A stretch of 54,068 bases of DNA, from assembly GCA_026709535.1 (NCBI GenBank), contig JAPOST010000060.1, forward strand, positions 1 to 54,068, in the 5' to 3' direction. Position 1 is the first letter of the stretch; the number at the start of each line of letters is the position of its first letter. Source of the stretch: Rhodospirillaceae bacterium. Its GTDB lineage: Bacteria > Pseudomonadota > Alphaproteobacteria > Bin65. Positions 40,507-49,690 of the stretch are shown piece by piece. The notes beneath the pieces were generated by a model, which worked only from the letters and a program-made list of their open reading frames with translations, was not told the DNA's origin and ran no database searches. The position numbers and the translations under genes were made by a program.

Positions 40507-41889
40507 TCAACCAGTGCGCTGTCGGAGGTAGTTCAGCAAGTCGATCCGGGTAATCAGCCCCAGGAAATTGTTACCGTCCATGACGATGGCGATTTTATCC
40601 TCGGCAAACAGGAAGGGAAGCACGTCGATTGGTTGGCTTGGATCTGTTGTTTCCAGTTTGGCTGTCATCGAATTCCTTACCGGATTCTCGAAGCGAGATT
40701 CGTCATCGAGGACTGTCAGCAGAATATCACTTTCGTCGATTATGCCGACGATCTTGTCGCCGTCAAAGACCGGTAATTGTGAGACGTCATGCAGTTTCAT
40801 CCGGCCAAACGCGGCCATCAGAGTTTCGGACGGGTCCACGGTAACGACGGCGCGTTCGGAACGCTTGCGGCCGATCAGGTCGCGCAAGTCGCCAGCCGGT
40901 TCTGTTTCCAAGAAACCCTGATCGGCCATCCAGTAATCGTTGTAAGCTTTAGAGAGATACTTGTTCCCGCTGTCGCAAACCATGGCGACAACCCGCTTCG
41001 CTTTGGTCTGTTCCAGGCAATAACGCGACGCGGCGGCTATTATGGCGCCGGAGGATGGACCGGCCAAGATACCTTCTTTCTTCAGAAGTATTCTGATCGT
41101 GGCGAAGGCGTCGGCATCCGAAACGGTATAGGCTTTCTTTGCGAGCGACAGGTCGCTTACTGGTGGAATGAAATCCTCGCCAATGCCCTCGACCAGCCAG
41201 GACCCGACCTTGTTGCTCAGCGTTCCATGATTGACATACTGCGCCAAGAGCGAGCCTTCGGGATCCGCGAGAATCATCTCGGTTTTCGGTGAATGCCTGG
41301 CCATGTATCGGCCGATTCCGGTAATGGTGCCGCCAGAGCCGGCACCGCAAACGATTGCGTCGACGTCGCCATCCATCTGGCGCAGGATTTCAGGTCCGGT
41401 TCCGGCTTCATGCGTGGCCGGGTTGGCCGGATTTTCGAACTGGTTGGCCCACCATGCGCCGGGGATTTCCGCAACTAGCCGCGCCGCCATATCCTGATAG
41501 TATTCCGGGTGACCTTTGTTGACGTCCGATCGAGTCAGGCGAACATCCGCGCCCAGCGCCTTGAGGTGAAAAATCTTCTCCCGGCTCATCTTGTCGGGCA
41601 CGACCACGACACACCGATAGCCATGGAGCGTCGCTACAAGAGCCAGTCCAAGACCGGTATTACCAGCCGTCGCCTCCACAATTGTGCCACCCGGCTTGAG
41701 GTCGCCGGATTCCTCCGCTGCCCTGATCATGCCCAAGGCGACACGGTCCTTGATCGAACCCCCGGGATTCTGGTTTTCCAGCTTCAGAAACAGGCGGCAG
41801 GACCCAGTGTCGAAACACGTCGCTTCGACAAGGGCCGTGTTACCGACCAGATCCAGAATGGACGCTACGGGCGCAGGCGGTACCGACAT
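40507..41889 (-). CDS. Cystathionine beta-synthase with CBS-domain pair
   Basis: A 460-residue PLP fold-II enzyme. The PLP lysine is in NQNPGGSIKDRVALGMI, TAGNTGLGLA binds the substrate carboxylate and GAGSGGTITGIGR binds phosphate. Residues ~340-460 form two CBS motifs (FGRMKLHDVSQLPVFDGDKIVGIIDESDIL and the second ending LGLITRIDLLNYL), a regulatory module that may bind an adenosyl ligand. It condenses serine (or O-acetylserine) with homocysteine. No N-terminal heme domain. ATG 41889 is preferred; in-frame starts exist up to 41928. Confidence 0.92.
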   Translation of the reverse strand: MSVPPAPVASILDLVGNTALVEATCFDTGSCRLFLKLENQNPGGSIKDRVALGMIRAAEESGDLKPGGTIVEATAGNTGLGLALVATLHGYRCVVVVPDKMSREKIFHLKALGADVRLTRSDVNKGHPEYYQDMAARLVAEIPGAWWANQFENPANPATHEAGTGPEILRQMDGDVDAIVCGAGSGGTITGIGRYMARHSPKTEMILADPEGSLLAQYVNHGTLSNKVGSWLVEGIGEDFIPPVSDLSLAKKAYTVSDADAFATIRILLKKEGILAGPSSGAIIAAASRYCLEQTKAKRVVAMVCDSGNKYLSKAYNDYWMADQGFLETEPAGDLRDLIGRKRSERAVVTVDPSETLMAAFGRMKLHDVSQLPVFDGDKIVGIIDESDILLTVLDDESRFENPVRNSMTAKLETTDPSQPIDVLPFLFAEDKIAIVMDGNNFLGLITRIDLLNYLRQRTG

Positions 41890-42040
41890 GAAAATCAAGG
41901 GGCAGGAGGAAGTCATCGTTCTTAGCAAGCTGATGTCACGAGGGAAAGTCAGGCCTGGCTGAGTTGGCGACGGTGTGAGGCCGTGTCGCAGCGGTTGACA
42001 GCTACCGCGATGCTAGTTCTTCGCAGAAAGCAGGGAATTT

Positions 42041-43657
42041 GTGGTCTGGAGACCGGCCTTGAGCGCCGACGACAAACGCATCTATCTTTTCGACACGACG
42101 CTGCGAGACGGTGCTCAGACCCGCGGCGTTGATTTTTCGGTCAACGACAAGACGACGATTGCGGAAGCACTGGACGCGCTGGGTGTCGACTATATCGAAG
42201 GTGGATGGCCTGGCGCAAACCCGACGGATGACGTCTTTTTCGACAATCCGCCATCCCTCACGACGTCACGCTTTACCGTTTTCGGAATGACGCGGCGTCC
42301 GGGCCGCAGCGCCGAAAATGATCCCGGCCTCGCCGCGATATTGTCGACGAAGGCACGAACCGTCTGCATGGTCGGCAAGACATGGGACTATCACGTCGAT
42401 ATCGCCTTGGAGACGACACTCGACGAAAACATTGCCATGATCGCTGACAGCGTCGCCTTGGCAAACCAGCGGCGTGACGAGGTGATTTTCGATGCCGAGC
42501 ATTTCTTCGATGGCTACAAGGTAAATCCTGAATTTGCCTTGGATTGCCTGAAGGCGGCGTATGAAGCCGGCGCCCGCTGGATCGTGCTGTGCGATACGAA
42601 TGGCGGCACGCTACCGGACGAGGTCTTCCGGATCGTTTCGGAAGTGGCGACACACATTCCGAACACATCACTTGGCATCCACACTCATAACGATACGGAA
42701 AATGCGGTCGCCAACTCCTTGGCAGCGGTGAAGGCTGGTGTCCGGCAGGTCCAGGGAACCATCAATGGGCTTGGAGAACGATGCGGCAACGCCAACATGA
42801 TGGCCCTGATTCCCAATCTGGCGTTGAAGACGGAGTACGACATCGGCATTCGACCAGAGCAACTGGAAAGCCTTACCCCTGTCTCACGTATGCTGGACGA
42901 ACTGTTAAATCGCAGTCCGGATCGCAGTCAGGCCTATGTTGGCGAACGCGCATTCAGCCACAAGGGTGGGCTCCACGTTTCGGCGGTACAAAAAGACCCT
43001 CGGACTTACGAGCATATAGACCCGGCATGTGTCGGCAATCGCCGTCACATCGTGGTCTCGAATCAAGCCGGTCGATCCAACATCCTGTCTCGTCTCGCTG
43101 ATGCCGGGATTGAAGTGACGGCTGATGACCCCAAAATCGGTCGACTCGTCGAGGATGTGAAGTCTCGGGAACATGACGGCTACGCCTATGATGGCGCCGA
43201 GGCGAGTTTTGAGCTATTGGCGCGCAACCTGCTGGAGGGCCTGCCAAAATTCTTCACTATGGAGAGCTTCCGGGTTGAGACCGAACGTCGATACAATGCG
43301 CGCGGCGTCTTGACGACAGTGTCGACGGCGGTAACCAAGCTGATGGTGACTGGCGACACTTATCTCGAAGCAGGGGAGGGCAATGGCCCGGTCGATGCCC
43401 TGGATGACGCCATGCGGAAGGCGCTGTTGCGCGCTTATCCGAAGCTCGCCGATATGCGTCTCACAGATTACAAAGTCCGCATTCTGACCCCGCAGGAAGG
43501 CACTGCAGCCGTAACCCGCGTGATGATCGAATCGACGGATGACAGTGGCGCGCGCTGGGTGACCGTCGGGATTTCTCCCAACATCATCGAAGCCTCATAC
43601 GAAGCCCTGCGCGACGCGATCTACTGGAAGCTGCTACACCACGCGGATGGCCGATAG
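42041..43657 (+). CDS. cimA: (R)-citramalate synthase
   Basis: A 538-residue HMGL-like aldol enzyme with LeuA-type C-terminal allosteric domain. YLFDTTLRDGAQTRGVDFSV, VLCDTNGGTLPDEVF and GIHTHNDTENAVANSLAAV show the catalytic TIM barrel with metal-binding HxH; GERCGNANMMALIP follows. It joins acetyl-CoA and pyruvate for isoleucine (threonine-independent) synthesis. Start may be GTG 42041 or TTG 42059, the latter with GGAGA seven bases upstream. Its 3' end overlaps trmJ by 11 bases. Confidence 0.93.
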   Translation: MVWRPALSADDKRIYLFDTTLRDGAQTRGVDFSVNDKTTIAEALDALGVDYIEGGWPGANPTDDVFFDNPPSLTTSRFTVFGMTRRPGRSAENDPGLAAILSTKARTVCMVGKTWDYHVDIALETTLDENIAMIADSVALANQRRDEVIFDAEHFFDGYKVNPEFALDCLKAAYEAGARWIVLCDTNGGTLPDEVFRIVSEVATHIPNTSLGIHTHNDTENAVANSLAAVKAGVRQVQGTINGLGERCGNANMMALIPNLALKTEYDIGIRPEQLESLTPVSRMLDELLNRSPDRSQAYVGERAFSHKGGLHVSAVQKDPRTYEHIDPACVGNRRHIVVSNQAGRSNILSRLADAGIEVTADDPKIGRLVEDVKSREHDGYAYDGAEASFELLARNLLEGLPKFFTMESFRVETERRYNARGVLTTVSTAVTKLMVTGDTYLEAGEGNGPVDALDDAMRKALLRAYPKLADMRLTDYKVRILTPQEGTAAVTRVMIESTDDSGARWVTVGISPNIIEASYEALRDAIYWKLLHHADGR

Positions 43658-44420
43658 CCCCACGCCCGTCATCATTCTTGTGGAGCCACAACTGGGCGAG
43701 AATATCGGCACAGCGGCGCGGGCCATGCTGAATTGCGGCCTGACCGATCTGCGCCTGGTTAATCCTCGCGATGGCTGGCCATCCGAAAAAGCGCTCGCCG
43801 CGTCGTCAGGTGCCGCCCGAGTAGTGGAAGCGGCGCAGATCTTCCCGACCACTGCAACGGCGCTGGAAGGCCTGCACCACGTTTACGCCACGACGGCCCG
43901 ACCTCGGGATATGAACAAGACTGTCCTGGAGCCGCGGGAGGCGGCTGGCGTCATGCGCCGGGCCGAGGCTGCAGGTGAAAGAAACGGTATTCTTTTCGGA
44001 AAGGAGGCGAAGGGGCTGCATAATGACGATGTCGTATTGGCCAGCACCATCATTGAAGCAAGACTCAATCCGGAACATACGTCTCTCAACCTTGCCCAAG
44101 CTGTCCTGCTTGTCAGTTGGGAATGGTGGATGGCTGGCTCGAGCGGTTCTTTTCAAGAGACAGAGGACCGGGGAGATGACTTTAAGCAGTCAGCGCTACA
44201 GTCCGATATCCTGAACATGTTCGAGCATCTGGAGCGAGAGTTGGATGAAACCGAGTACTTCTATCCAGAAGAAAAGCGCGTCGTCATGGTGCGAAACCTG
44301 CGGAATATTTTTCACCGGGCTGACATGACGGCTTCAGAAGTGCGAGGAATGCGCGGCGTCATCAAGGCGCTGGCTACCGTCCGACGGCGGCGCCTGAAAC
44401 ATGGCCCGATCGATGACTGA
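43647..44420 (+). CDS. trmJ: tRNA (cytidine/uridine-2'-O-)-methyltransferase TrmJ
   Basis: A 257-residue SPOUT methyltransferase: PVIILVEPQLGENIGTAARAMLNCGL at the start, GILFGKEAKGLHNDD (SAM knot), and SLNLAQAVLLVSWEW near the knot end, with a ~90-residue C-terminal helical extension typical of TrmJ. It 2'-O-methylates position 32 in tRNA. ATG 43647 lies within the 3' end of cimA, so the genes are co-translated. Confidence 0.95.
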   Translation: MADSPTPVIILVEPQLGENIGTAARAMLNCGLTDLRLVNPRDGWPSEKALAASSGAARVVEAAQIFPTTATALEGLHHVYATTARPRDMNKTVLEPREAAGVMRRAEAAGERNGILFGKEAKGLHNDDVVLASTIIEARLNPEHTSLNLAQAVLLVSWEWWMAGSSGSFQETEDRGDDFKQSALQSDILNMFEHLERELDETEYFYPEEKRVVMVRNLRNIFHRADMTASEVRGMRGVIKALATVRRRRLKHGPIDD

Positions 44421-45254
44421 CCATGGCAAGGTCACAGATGGATTTCCAGCGCTTACCACCGGCCCCGATGCTTTGCCTGATGACCGATATGATCGCTGAA
44501 GTTGCAGATATCATAGTGGCCGGGTAGGCGGGGGCATTACTGCCCTGCTCCAATAGACCCCAGCGTACGCGACTGACGCACCCGGTTCATCACCAGACAG
44601 GTTTACTCACGACGGTTGCCAAGAACATACGATCTTGCCCGACGGCAGGAGGGTAGCGTCTGAGGATGTCGTTCATCCGGTCCCAGTTCAGGCACCTGCG
44701 GCGTGGGAACCATTTCCGCCAGGTGTGGGGGCGACCCGGTAGCGGAACCACTCCAAAAGTTTGGCGTTCCCCACCAGACCATGGTATGATGTAGTGGTCA
44801 CAGATTGCCAGAGAAAGATGGTCTTACTCCGCCTTGATCGGCAGTACCGGTTTCTCTTGCACCAGTCATGCACCGATTTCAGCGCACGGGCAAAACGGCC
44901 TTTCGTAGTGATTTGGCGGCGGGCGTAGATACGGCTCTGACGGAATGGTTGGCGTATTTCGTGCGCACCATGACGCCCTTGGCATGATGTTTGGCTTCTT
45001 GGTGCGGTCCTCGCCGATCTTTACCAGCCTCAGGGGCAAGCGGCGCGTTGCGCCCAGGCCAGGGTCTCTCCAGGCGCCGCATCGTCCGACATGCCCCCGG
45101 CCTTCGCAAGCCTCCGCGACGCCTCATGAGCAACCGCCGGCGTTTCGCTCTTGTACTGCTTTCACTGCTTTGGCATGCAGTGCACCCCAATGTTCGATTC
45201 AATCGAGCACGTTCTCACTCCGCGGGTGCGTGGCCTCCCGCGTCCGATCGGTTT
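44421..45254. other. Gene-poor accessory region with decayed coding remnants
   Basis: No intact gene over ~830 bases. On the - strand around 44900-45030 a broken frame reads LRLVKIGEDRTKK and, in another frame, MVRTKYANHSV, which recalls the IGEDVTEKL...VRPKYAC region of IS66 transposases. The match is weak and the family assignment is a guess. The rest shows nothing I can name. Confidence 0.3.
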
Positions 45255-45560
45255 TCATCTTGTCGCGTGCAGCCCAGTTCCAGCATCCAGCGTCGGCAAT
45301 CGGGCGATTGTCGTACCATGCTTTTGTTCTGCGAGGCGCAGTTCGTAGAGTTTCTGGAGGTTGAGCCAGAACTCACCCGACGTGCCAAAAAAGCGCCCCA
45401 GGCGCAGAGCCGTATCGCCGGTGACCGACCGCCGGCCGTTGAGAATCTCGGTGATGCGATTTACCGGCACTTCGATCCGCCGCGCCAATTCAGCCGCGCT
45501 CATGCCAAGCGCGTCGAGATCCTCGCGCAACGTCTCGCCAGGATGGATGGGATCGCGCAT
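45255..45560 (-). CDS. higA: HigA-family antitoxin (XRE helix-turn-helix)
   Basis: A 101-residue antitoxin: HPGETLREDLDALGMSAAELARRIEVPVNRITEILNGRRSVTGDTALRLGRFFGTSGEFWLNLQ is the HigA/VapI pattern, with an HTH at ~20-60. HigA normally neutralises the RNase HigB and represses the higBA promoter. The gene starts 13 bases after the dead higB and appears intact, so it is an orphan that may still act as a repressor. Confidence 0.92.
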   Translation of the reverse strand: MRDPIHPGETLREDLDALGMSAAELARRIEVPVNRITEILNGRRSVTGDTALRLGRFFGTSGEFWLNLQKLYELRLAEQKHGTTIARLPTLDAGTGLHATR

Positions 45561-45573
45561 GTCAAGTCTCCTC

Positions 45574-45856
45574 TCAATGGTAATCGACGATTTCGACTTC
45601 GCTCGGTCCCGGATTGCCCTCGGGCCACTTGAAGCAGATTCGCCATTAATCGTTGATGCGAATGCTCCATTGACCCTTGCGTGTGCCCTTGAGCGCCTTC
45701 AGGCGGTTGCCGAGATGAGCCAAGTCGTCCAGGCGGGTGGCCGCGTCGAGCCTGGTCAAGCTTTCGCGAAGCGCTGCGGGTGAAGCCAGCGAAAGCCTGA
45801 ACCCGACCGTCCCTGTAAAACGCTTCGGTTCGCTTGTCGGAAAAGCCGACGATCAC
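45574..45856 (-). pseudogene. higB: Dead HigB toxin gene
   Basis: From GTG 45856, IVGFSDKRTEAFYRDGRVQAFAGF is HigB-like. A frameshift then follows; the next frame continues RLDAATRLDDLAHLGNRLKAL and KGQWSIRIND, a stop (TAA) stands where the family has glutamine of INDQWRICF, and reading on gives WRICFKWPEGNPGPSEVEIVDYH. So at least one indel and one nonsense change (CAA to TAA) inactivate an otherwise recognisable toxin of ~93 residues. It directly precedes higA, the usual toxin-first order. Confidence 0.88.
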
Positions 45857-46284
45857 GGCAGCACACGTTCTCGCTGCAATCGCATTACGTCAAGCATAAC
45901 TCCATGGGCATTGCCACGCCTACCGTTCCAGCCGATCGACCGGCTTCCTTGCGTAGTCTTGGTGATCAATCGCGGTTCGCAGCGACGAATCGCATCACTT
46001 CGCGGAGAGGCAAAGCGGGGCAGTGGATGGCGCTTCGGAGGAGAGCGTTGCCTCCGTTGCGTTTCTTCACCCGACCCAAGGAGCGCGACACGATGCAGGC
46101 GGCACTATCATCGCGCGGAGTGCACGCACCTTTCTCATCCATTTCGTCGGCGGGGGTCTTGACGGCGGCGATATCGTTCCTGTCGATGCGGACGGCATTG
46201 AGCCGTAGGATCGGGGCAAGGCTCGCTCGACCGTCGCCTCGGTAAGGCGGCCGAAAAGCTGCGGCTAGCCCGACGCACCGCCGA

Positions 46285-46380
46285 ATGCTGCGCCATCTGG
46301 TCTTCATCTACGAAACCGCGGCCAAGACCAAAAGGGTGCCTTTGCGCGGCCGGGCTCCCAAGGGCGGTTATTCGATCCAG
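46285..46380 (+). pseudogene. IS630-family transposase fragment
   Basis: The frame VFIYETAAKTKRVPLRGRAPKG matches the FIDETWTKTNMAPLRGWAPRG block around the catalytic aspartate of IS630-type transposases. Only ~30 codons are left; the catalytic D appears as Y and homology stops at ~46375. The surrounding 45857-46284 shows no gene that I recognise. Confidence 0.65.
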
Positions 46381-46446
46381 ACAAGTGGATGCTGCTCGTC
46401 CATACTGGCATCTCGGCGCAGTTTTCCCGCGAGGCCTTCTGCCATT

Positions 46447-46863
46447 CTAGTCTTTGTCTGGATAGAGTACCATCTGCGTCTGTGTGACAATAGCGGCCAG
46501 TTTGCCATCTTCGCGATAAAGGCTGGTTTGCCAGACCTGAGTAGACCGGCCTTTATGGAGGGGAACCGATTCGGCCGTGAGAGTGGTGCCGACCGGAACG
46601 GCGCGGAAGAAATTGGTTTTGCTTTCCAACGTTGTCGTCCAAGCGCCGCATTCCATGTTCACAACCGTTCCGATAGCACCCAGGTTGTCGGCTACCGCCA
46701 TGATAGCCCCGCCATGCATCATCGTCGGCGATGTGCTCAGTTCTTCGCGGACGGGAACGTTGGCGACGACCTTGTCACGTTCGACGTCAACCAGTTGGAC
46801 CCCAAGGGTACGCGCCATGGGGACGACCTGATCGGCGATCTTTTTCGTCAGTTCTGCGCTCAT
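46447..46863 (-). CDS. PaaI-type hotdog thioesterase
   Basis: A 138-residue hotdog protein. The PSPTMMHGGAIMAVADNLGAIG-like helix (HGG with D/N) is the catalytic signature of PaaI/acyl-CoA thioesterases, followed by ESKTNFFRAVPVGTTLTAES. It hydrolyses an aromatic or acyl-CoA thioester. Its ATG overlaps the stop of the isomerase gene by 4 bases, making it the third gene of a SDR-isomerase-thioesterase operon on the - strand. Confidence 0.9.
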   Translation of the reverse strand: MSAELTKKIADQVVPMARTLGVQLVDVERDKVVANVPVREELSTSPTMMHGGAIMAVADNLGAIGTVVNMECGAWTTTLESKTNFFRAVPVGTTLTAESVPLHKGRSTQVWQTSLYREDGKLAAIVTQTQMVLYPDKD

Positions 46864-47447
46864 ACGGCCAATTCCTGCTCAACCCAATCCAATCGATCCT
46901 GACCCCACCACATTTTTTCCCCGACAAAGAAGGTTGGAGCCCCAAAGACACCTTTCTCGACGGCAAGATTGGTGTTCAAGATCAAGGCGTCTTTCACTTC
47001 CTGCTGCTGAACGCCCTCGACATAAGCGGTCGCGTCCAGACCGGCCGTCGTTAGTGTCTGGGCAATCACTTCCGGGTCGCCGAGGTTTTTCTCCTGGCGC
47101 CAGATGCCGTTAAAGATGGTATCGTTATATAGTTCCAGTTCATGCCGCTGCTGGGCGATGATGGCACCTCGCATCAGCGGCATGGAATTGAAGATGAAGA
47201 AAGGATTCATTTTCAGCGGGATGCCATATTTTCGGGCGTAGTTCGCCATGTCAAAAAGCATCCACTTGCCCTTCGGCGCGATGTTGATCGGCGTCTGGTT
47301 GCCGGTGGCCTTGAACACGCCGCCCAACAGCATGGGCTGGTAGTCAACGATAGCATCCGTTCGTTGAACGATATTCTTGAGTTCCCAATACGCGAGATAA
47401 GCCGCGGGACTCATTACGTCGTACCAGAACTCGACGGTCTTGCTCAT
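46860..47447 (-). CDS. 2-hydroxychromene-2-carboxylate isomerase family (GST kappa/DsbA-like)
   Basis: A 195-residue thioredoxin-fold protein: VEFWYDVMSPAAYLAYWEL at the N-terminus, with the S in the active position of GST-kappa/HCCA isomerases, an inserted helical domain, and VFGAPTFFVGEKMWWGQDRLDWVEQEL at the end. Such enzymes are glutathione-dependent isomerases or DsbA-like proteins. It is joined by overlap to the thioesterase and lies 22 bases after the SDR gene. Substrate unknown. Confidence 0.92.
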   Translation of the reverse strand: MSKTVEFWYDVMSPAAYLAYWELKNIVQRTDAIVDYQPMLLGGVFKATGNQTPINIAPKGKWMLFDMANYARKYGIPLKMNPFFIFNSMPLMRGAIIAQQRHELELYNDTIFNGIWRQEKNLGDPEVIAQTLTTAGLDATAYVEGVQQQEVKDALILNTNLAVEKGVFGAPTFFVGEKMWWGQDRLDWVEQELAV

Positions 47448-47469
47448 TCAACGGCTTCCTCCTGAAGGC

Positions 47470-48219
47470 TTACCAGCGCTCGGCCCACGGCCGCATGTCC
47501 ATTTCGAACGTCCATGCGGAACGGGGCTGATTGTGAATCTGCCAGTACATCTCTGCAATGTGGTCCGGCGCCAACATGTTGTCGTTCCATTGCCGATCGG
47601 CAAGGAGGTGCTGCATTTGCTCTCTGGTCCAGGGCGTATCGATAGGACCGTCGATTATTGTGTGAGAGATGTGAATCCCTCGTGGTCCCAGTTCACGGGC
47701 CATCGACTGGGCGACTGCCCGTTTGGCGTGCATGGCACTGGAAAAGGCTGCAAAGCCGGGATTGCCTCGGACGCTCGCGGTAGCGCCGGTAAAGATAATG
47801 GTGCCGTGGCCTCGTGGGATCATTTTGTTGGCAACCTCTCGACCCACGAGGAATGCACTGAACGCTGCCATTTCCCAAACCTTGTAGAAGACCCGAGCTG
47901 TCGTTTTCGTCAGATCGAATTTCACGTTGGCGCCGATATTGTGCACGCACGCCGTGATAGGGCCAATCTCTGACTCAACCTTGTCGACGAGGTCAATGAC
48001 AGCTTCCTCCTTGCGCGCGTCGGAAGGAAAAACGTGTGCCGTCCCACCCATCTTTGCAATTTGATCTGCAAGGGTATTGAGTTCTCCTGTCCGGTCGCGG
48101 CGACTCCCAACAATAGTGAAGCCTTCGCGCGCAAACCGTCTGGCGATGGCGCTGCCTGTCGCGACTCCGGCGCCAATGATCAGGACAACGCCACGATCGC
48201 CGTTTGACAAGACTGACAT
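47470..48219 (-). CDS. Short-chain dehydrogenase-like protein lacking YxxxK
   Basis: A 249-residue Rossmann protein starting at ATG 48219 behind GGTGGAGA. The nucleotide loop is IIGAGVATGSAIARRF. The segment where SDRs have YxxxK reads AAFSSAMHAKRAVAQSMAREL, so tyrosine is F and lysine is M. A sister group with F but with K kept is known to me (AAFAAAKHAL); losing both suggests reduced or no dehydrogenase activity, or a changed mechanism. It heads the operon with the isomerase and thioesterase. Confidence 0.88.
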   Translation of the reverse strand: MSVLSNGDRGVVLIIGAGVATGSAIARRFAREGFTIVGSRRDRTGELNTLADQIAKMGGTAHVFPSDARKEEAVIDLVDKVESEIGPITACVHNIGANVKFDLTKTTARVFYKVWEMAAFSAFLVGREVANKMIPRGHGTIIFTGATASVRGNPGFAAFSSAMHAKRAVAQSMARELGPRGIHISHTIIDGPIDTPWTREQMQHLLADRQWNDNMLAPDHIAEMYWQIHNQPRSAWTFEMDMRPWAERW

Positions 48220-48594
48220 GATTTTCTCCACCACACCTGCAAGTGCATGGTAAAGATTAAGAGAGGCGGCAACCCCGATCAACTGCTCTGAGTGGGGTGT
48301 GGTCGAACGCGCTGAAGGGCATCCCTGACGTGCTTCCTGACCGCACAAGCTGTCGGGCGATGAAAGCCGTTTGCAATCGGCACTTGGTGTGAGCGGCAGT
48401 AGCTTCCGGGCAGCACTGCAGAAAGATGCGCGCAACTCACGGTATCGTTCATGCGGAGCCCAGTCGGCGACAAAATCATCGCGCGCGAGCATCGCCGTCG
48501 CGATCGCGAAGTCCGTCAGCATGAGCAGCCAGCAGCGGAATGGAGCGTCCCGGCGCGTCAGGTGCCGGGTCGACGCGGCATCATCTCAAATGCA
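48220..48594. other. Gap between the SDR and WYL genes
   Basis: On the - strand a frame MLTDFAIATAMLARDDFVADWAPHERY...RASF continues into the SDR gene start. Its first ~35 residues look protein-like and may be the tail of a lost gene, but I cannot name it. The part next to 48219 must hold the SDR operon promoter. Confidence 0.3.
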
Positions 48595-49604
48595 TCAGTC
48601 CGCGTCTTGAGTTGCGACCGGCCCGGTCCGATGATGTCCCGCGAACCGAGAGCACATTTCGGCTATCTGCAGACGCAGTTTCCCGGGTTTCTCGACGGTC
48701 ACCGCGTCACCCCAGGTGAACAGGTGCCAGCACATCTCGCGGGTGCCCCCGGCCCGGAAGCGGACCGTCAGCGAACTGTCATCGTTTGTCTCCATTTCCT
48801 GCCCCGGATGGAACAGGAAGGAACGGGCATCCGCCGCGACCTCCGGCGCGAAGCGTAGCACGACGTCTACAGGCTCTTCCTGGAACACACCGAACGACCG
48901 GGTGGCGTATTCCACCAGATCGAAGCCTTCGTCGAACTCGAAGCTCTCCTCGGTGACGGCGGCCTCGCTCATGTTGGCGAGCACCCAGTAGCGCATATCC
49001 TCGGTCCAGTCGGGCCGGCCGACCAGATAGGCCGGCTTCCATAGAGGATGCCGTGAGGCTGGACGCACTGACGGCTCCGGCGTTCCGTCATGCGGCTGAG
49101 ATACCGGAAAGAGACCATCCGGCCCGCCTTGATGGCCTCGCGCAGGGTCATCAGCAGACCGGGCTCTATCCGCGGGCGCGGTCCGGGCCGCATCGCGAGC
49201 CCCTCGGCCATGGTGAGCGCTTCCAGATCCGGCTCGATGCGCCGCCGATCCGCCTCCCTCGCGAGCGCGCGCAGCTTCACGGCGAGGTCCCGCAGAAGGA
49301 TGGCGCGCTCGTGGAGGCCCGCTCGCCCGACTTCCGCGGCCGCGGTCTCCAGCTCGATCAGTTCGTCGGCGGAGATGCGGACCAGGTCGCGGAGCGCTTT
49401 CGAGCGCAGCCGCCAACACCGCCGTCCGTCGTCAGTCTCCTCGTATTCCAGAGCCCCGAAGGCGTGCTCCACCGCGTCGCGCATGCGCTCCGCGGTCCGT
49501 CGGCTGACCTCGAATTCGGCCTTGATGTCATCAAGCGTCAGCCCGCCTGCGCCCTGCAGGCGTATCGCGAGGCGAAGGATGTCGGCAACCCGCTCGTAGC
49601 GCAT
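48595..49604 (-). pseudogene. WYL-domain transcriptional regulator, frameshifted
   Basis: From ATG 49604, MRYERVADILRLAIRLQ, an HTH (LTLDDIKAEFEVSRRTAERMRDAVE) and the WYL start (VSFRYLSRMTERRSRQCVQPHGILYG) are intact. The frame breaks near 49040: the next frame resumes exactly with KPAYLVGRPDWTEDMRYWVL and runs to the stop at 48595 through a complete WYL C-terminal extension (VDVVLRFAPEVAADARSFLFHPGQEM). Loss of one base after TATGG explains it. It may be a pseudogene, a sequencing error or recoding. WYL proteins usually repress phage-defence operons in response to a nucleotide-type ligand. It follows the AAA gene by ~85 bases. Confidence 0.85.
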
Positions 49605-49690
49605 TCTTTCCGTCCTTCCCGTCGATTGATCTTCCACCATGGACGGTACCGAAGTCCCGGCGGAAGCGCCGCCGCCGACAGGGGCGGCAA

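Noticed and set aside
40275-40553. 92-codon + strand frame after the flavin reductase
   Set aside because: No ribosome site, no family, and it overlaps the 3' end of the cystathionine beta-synthase gene.
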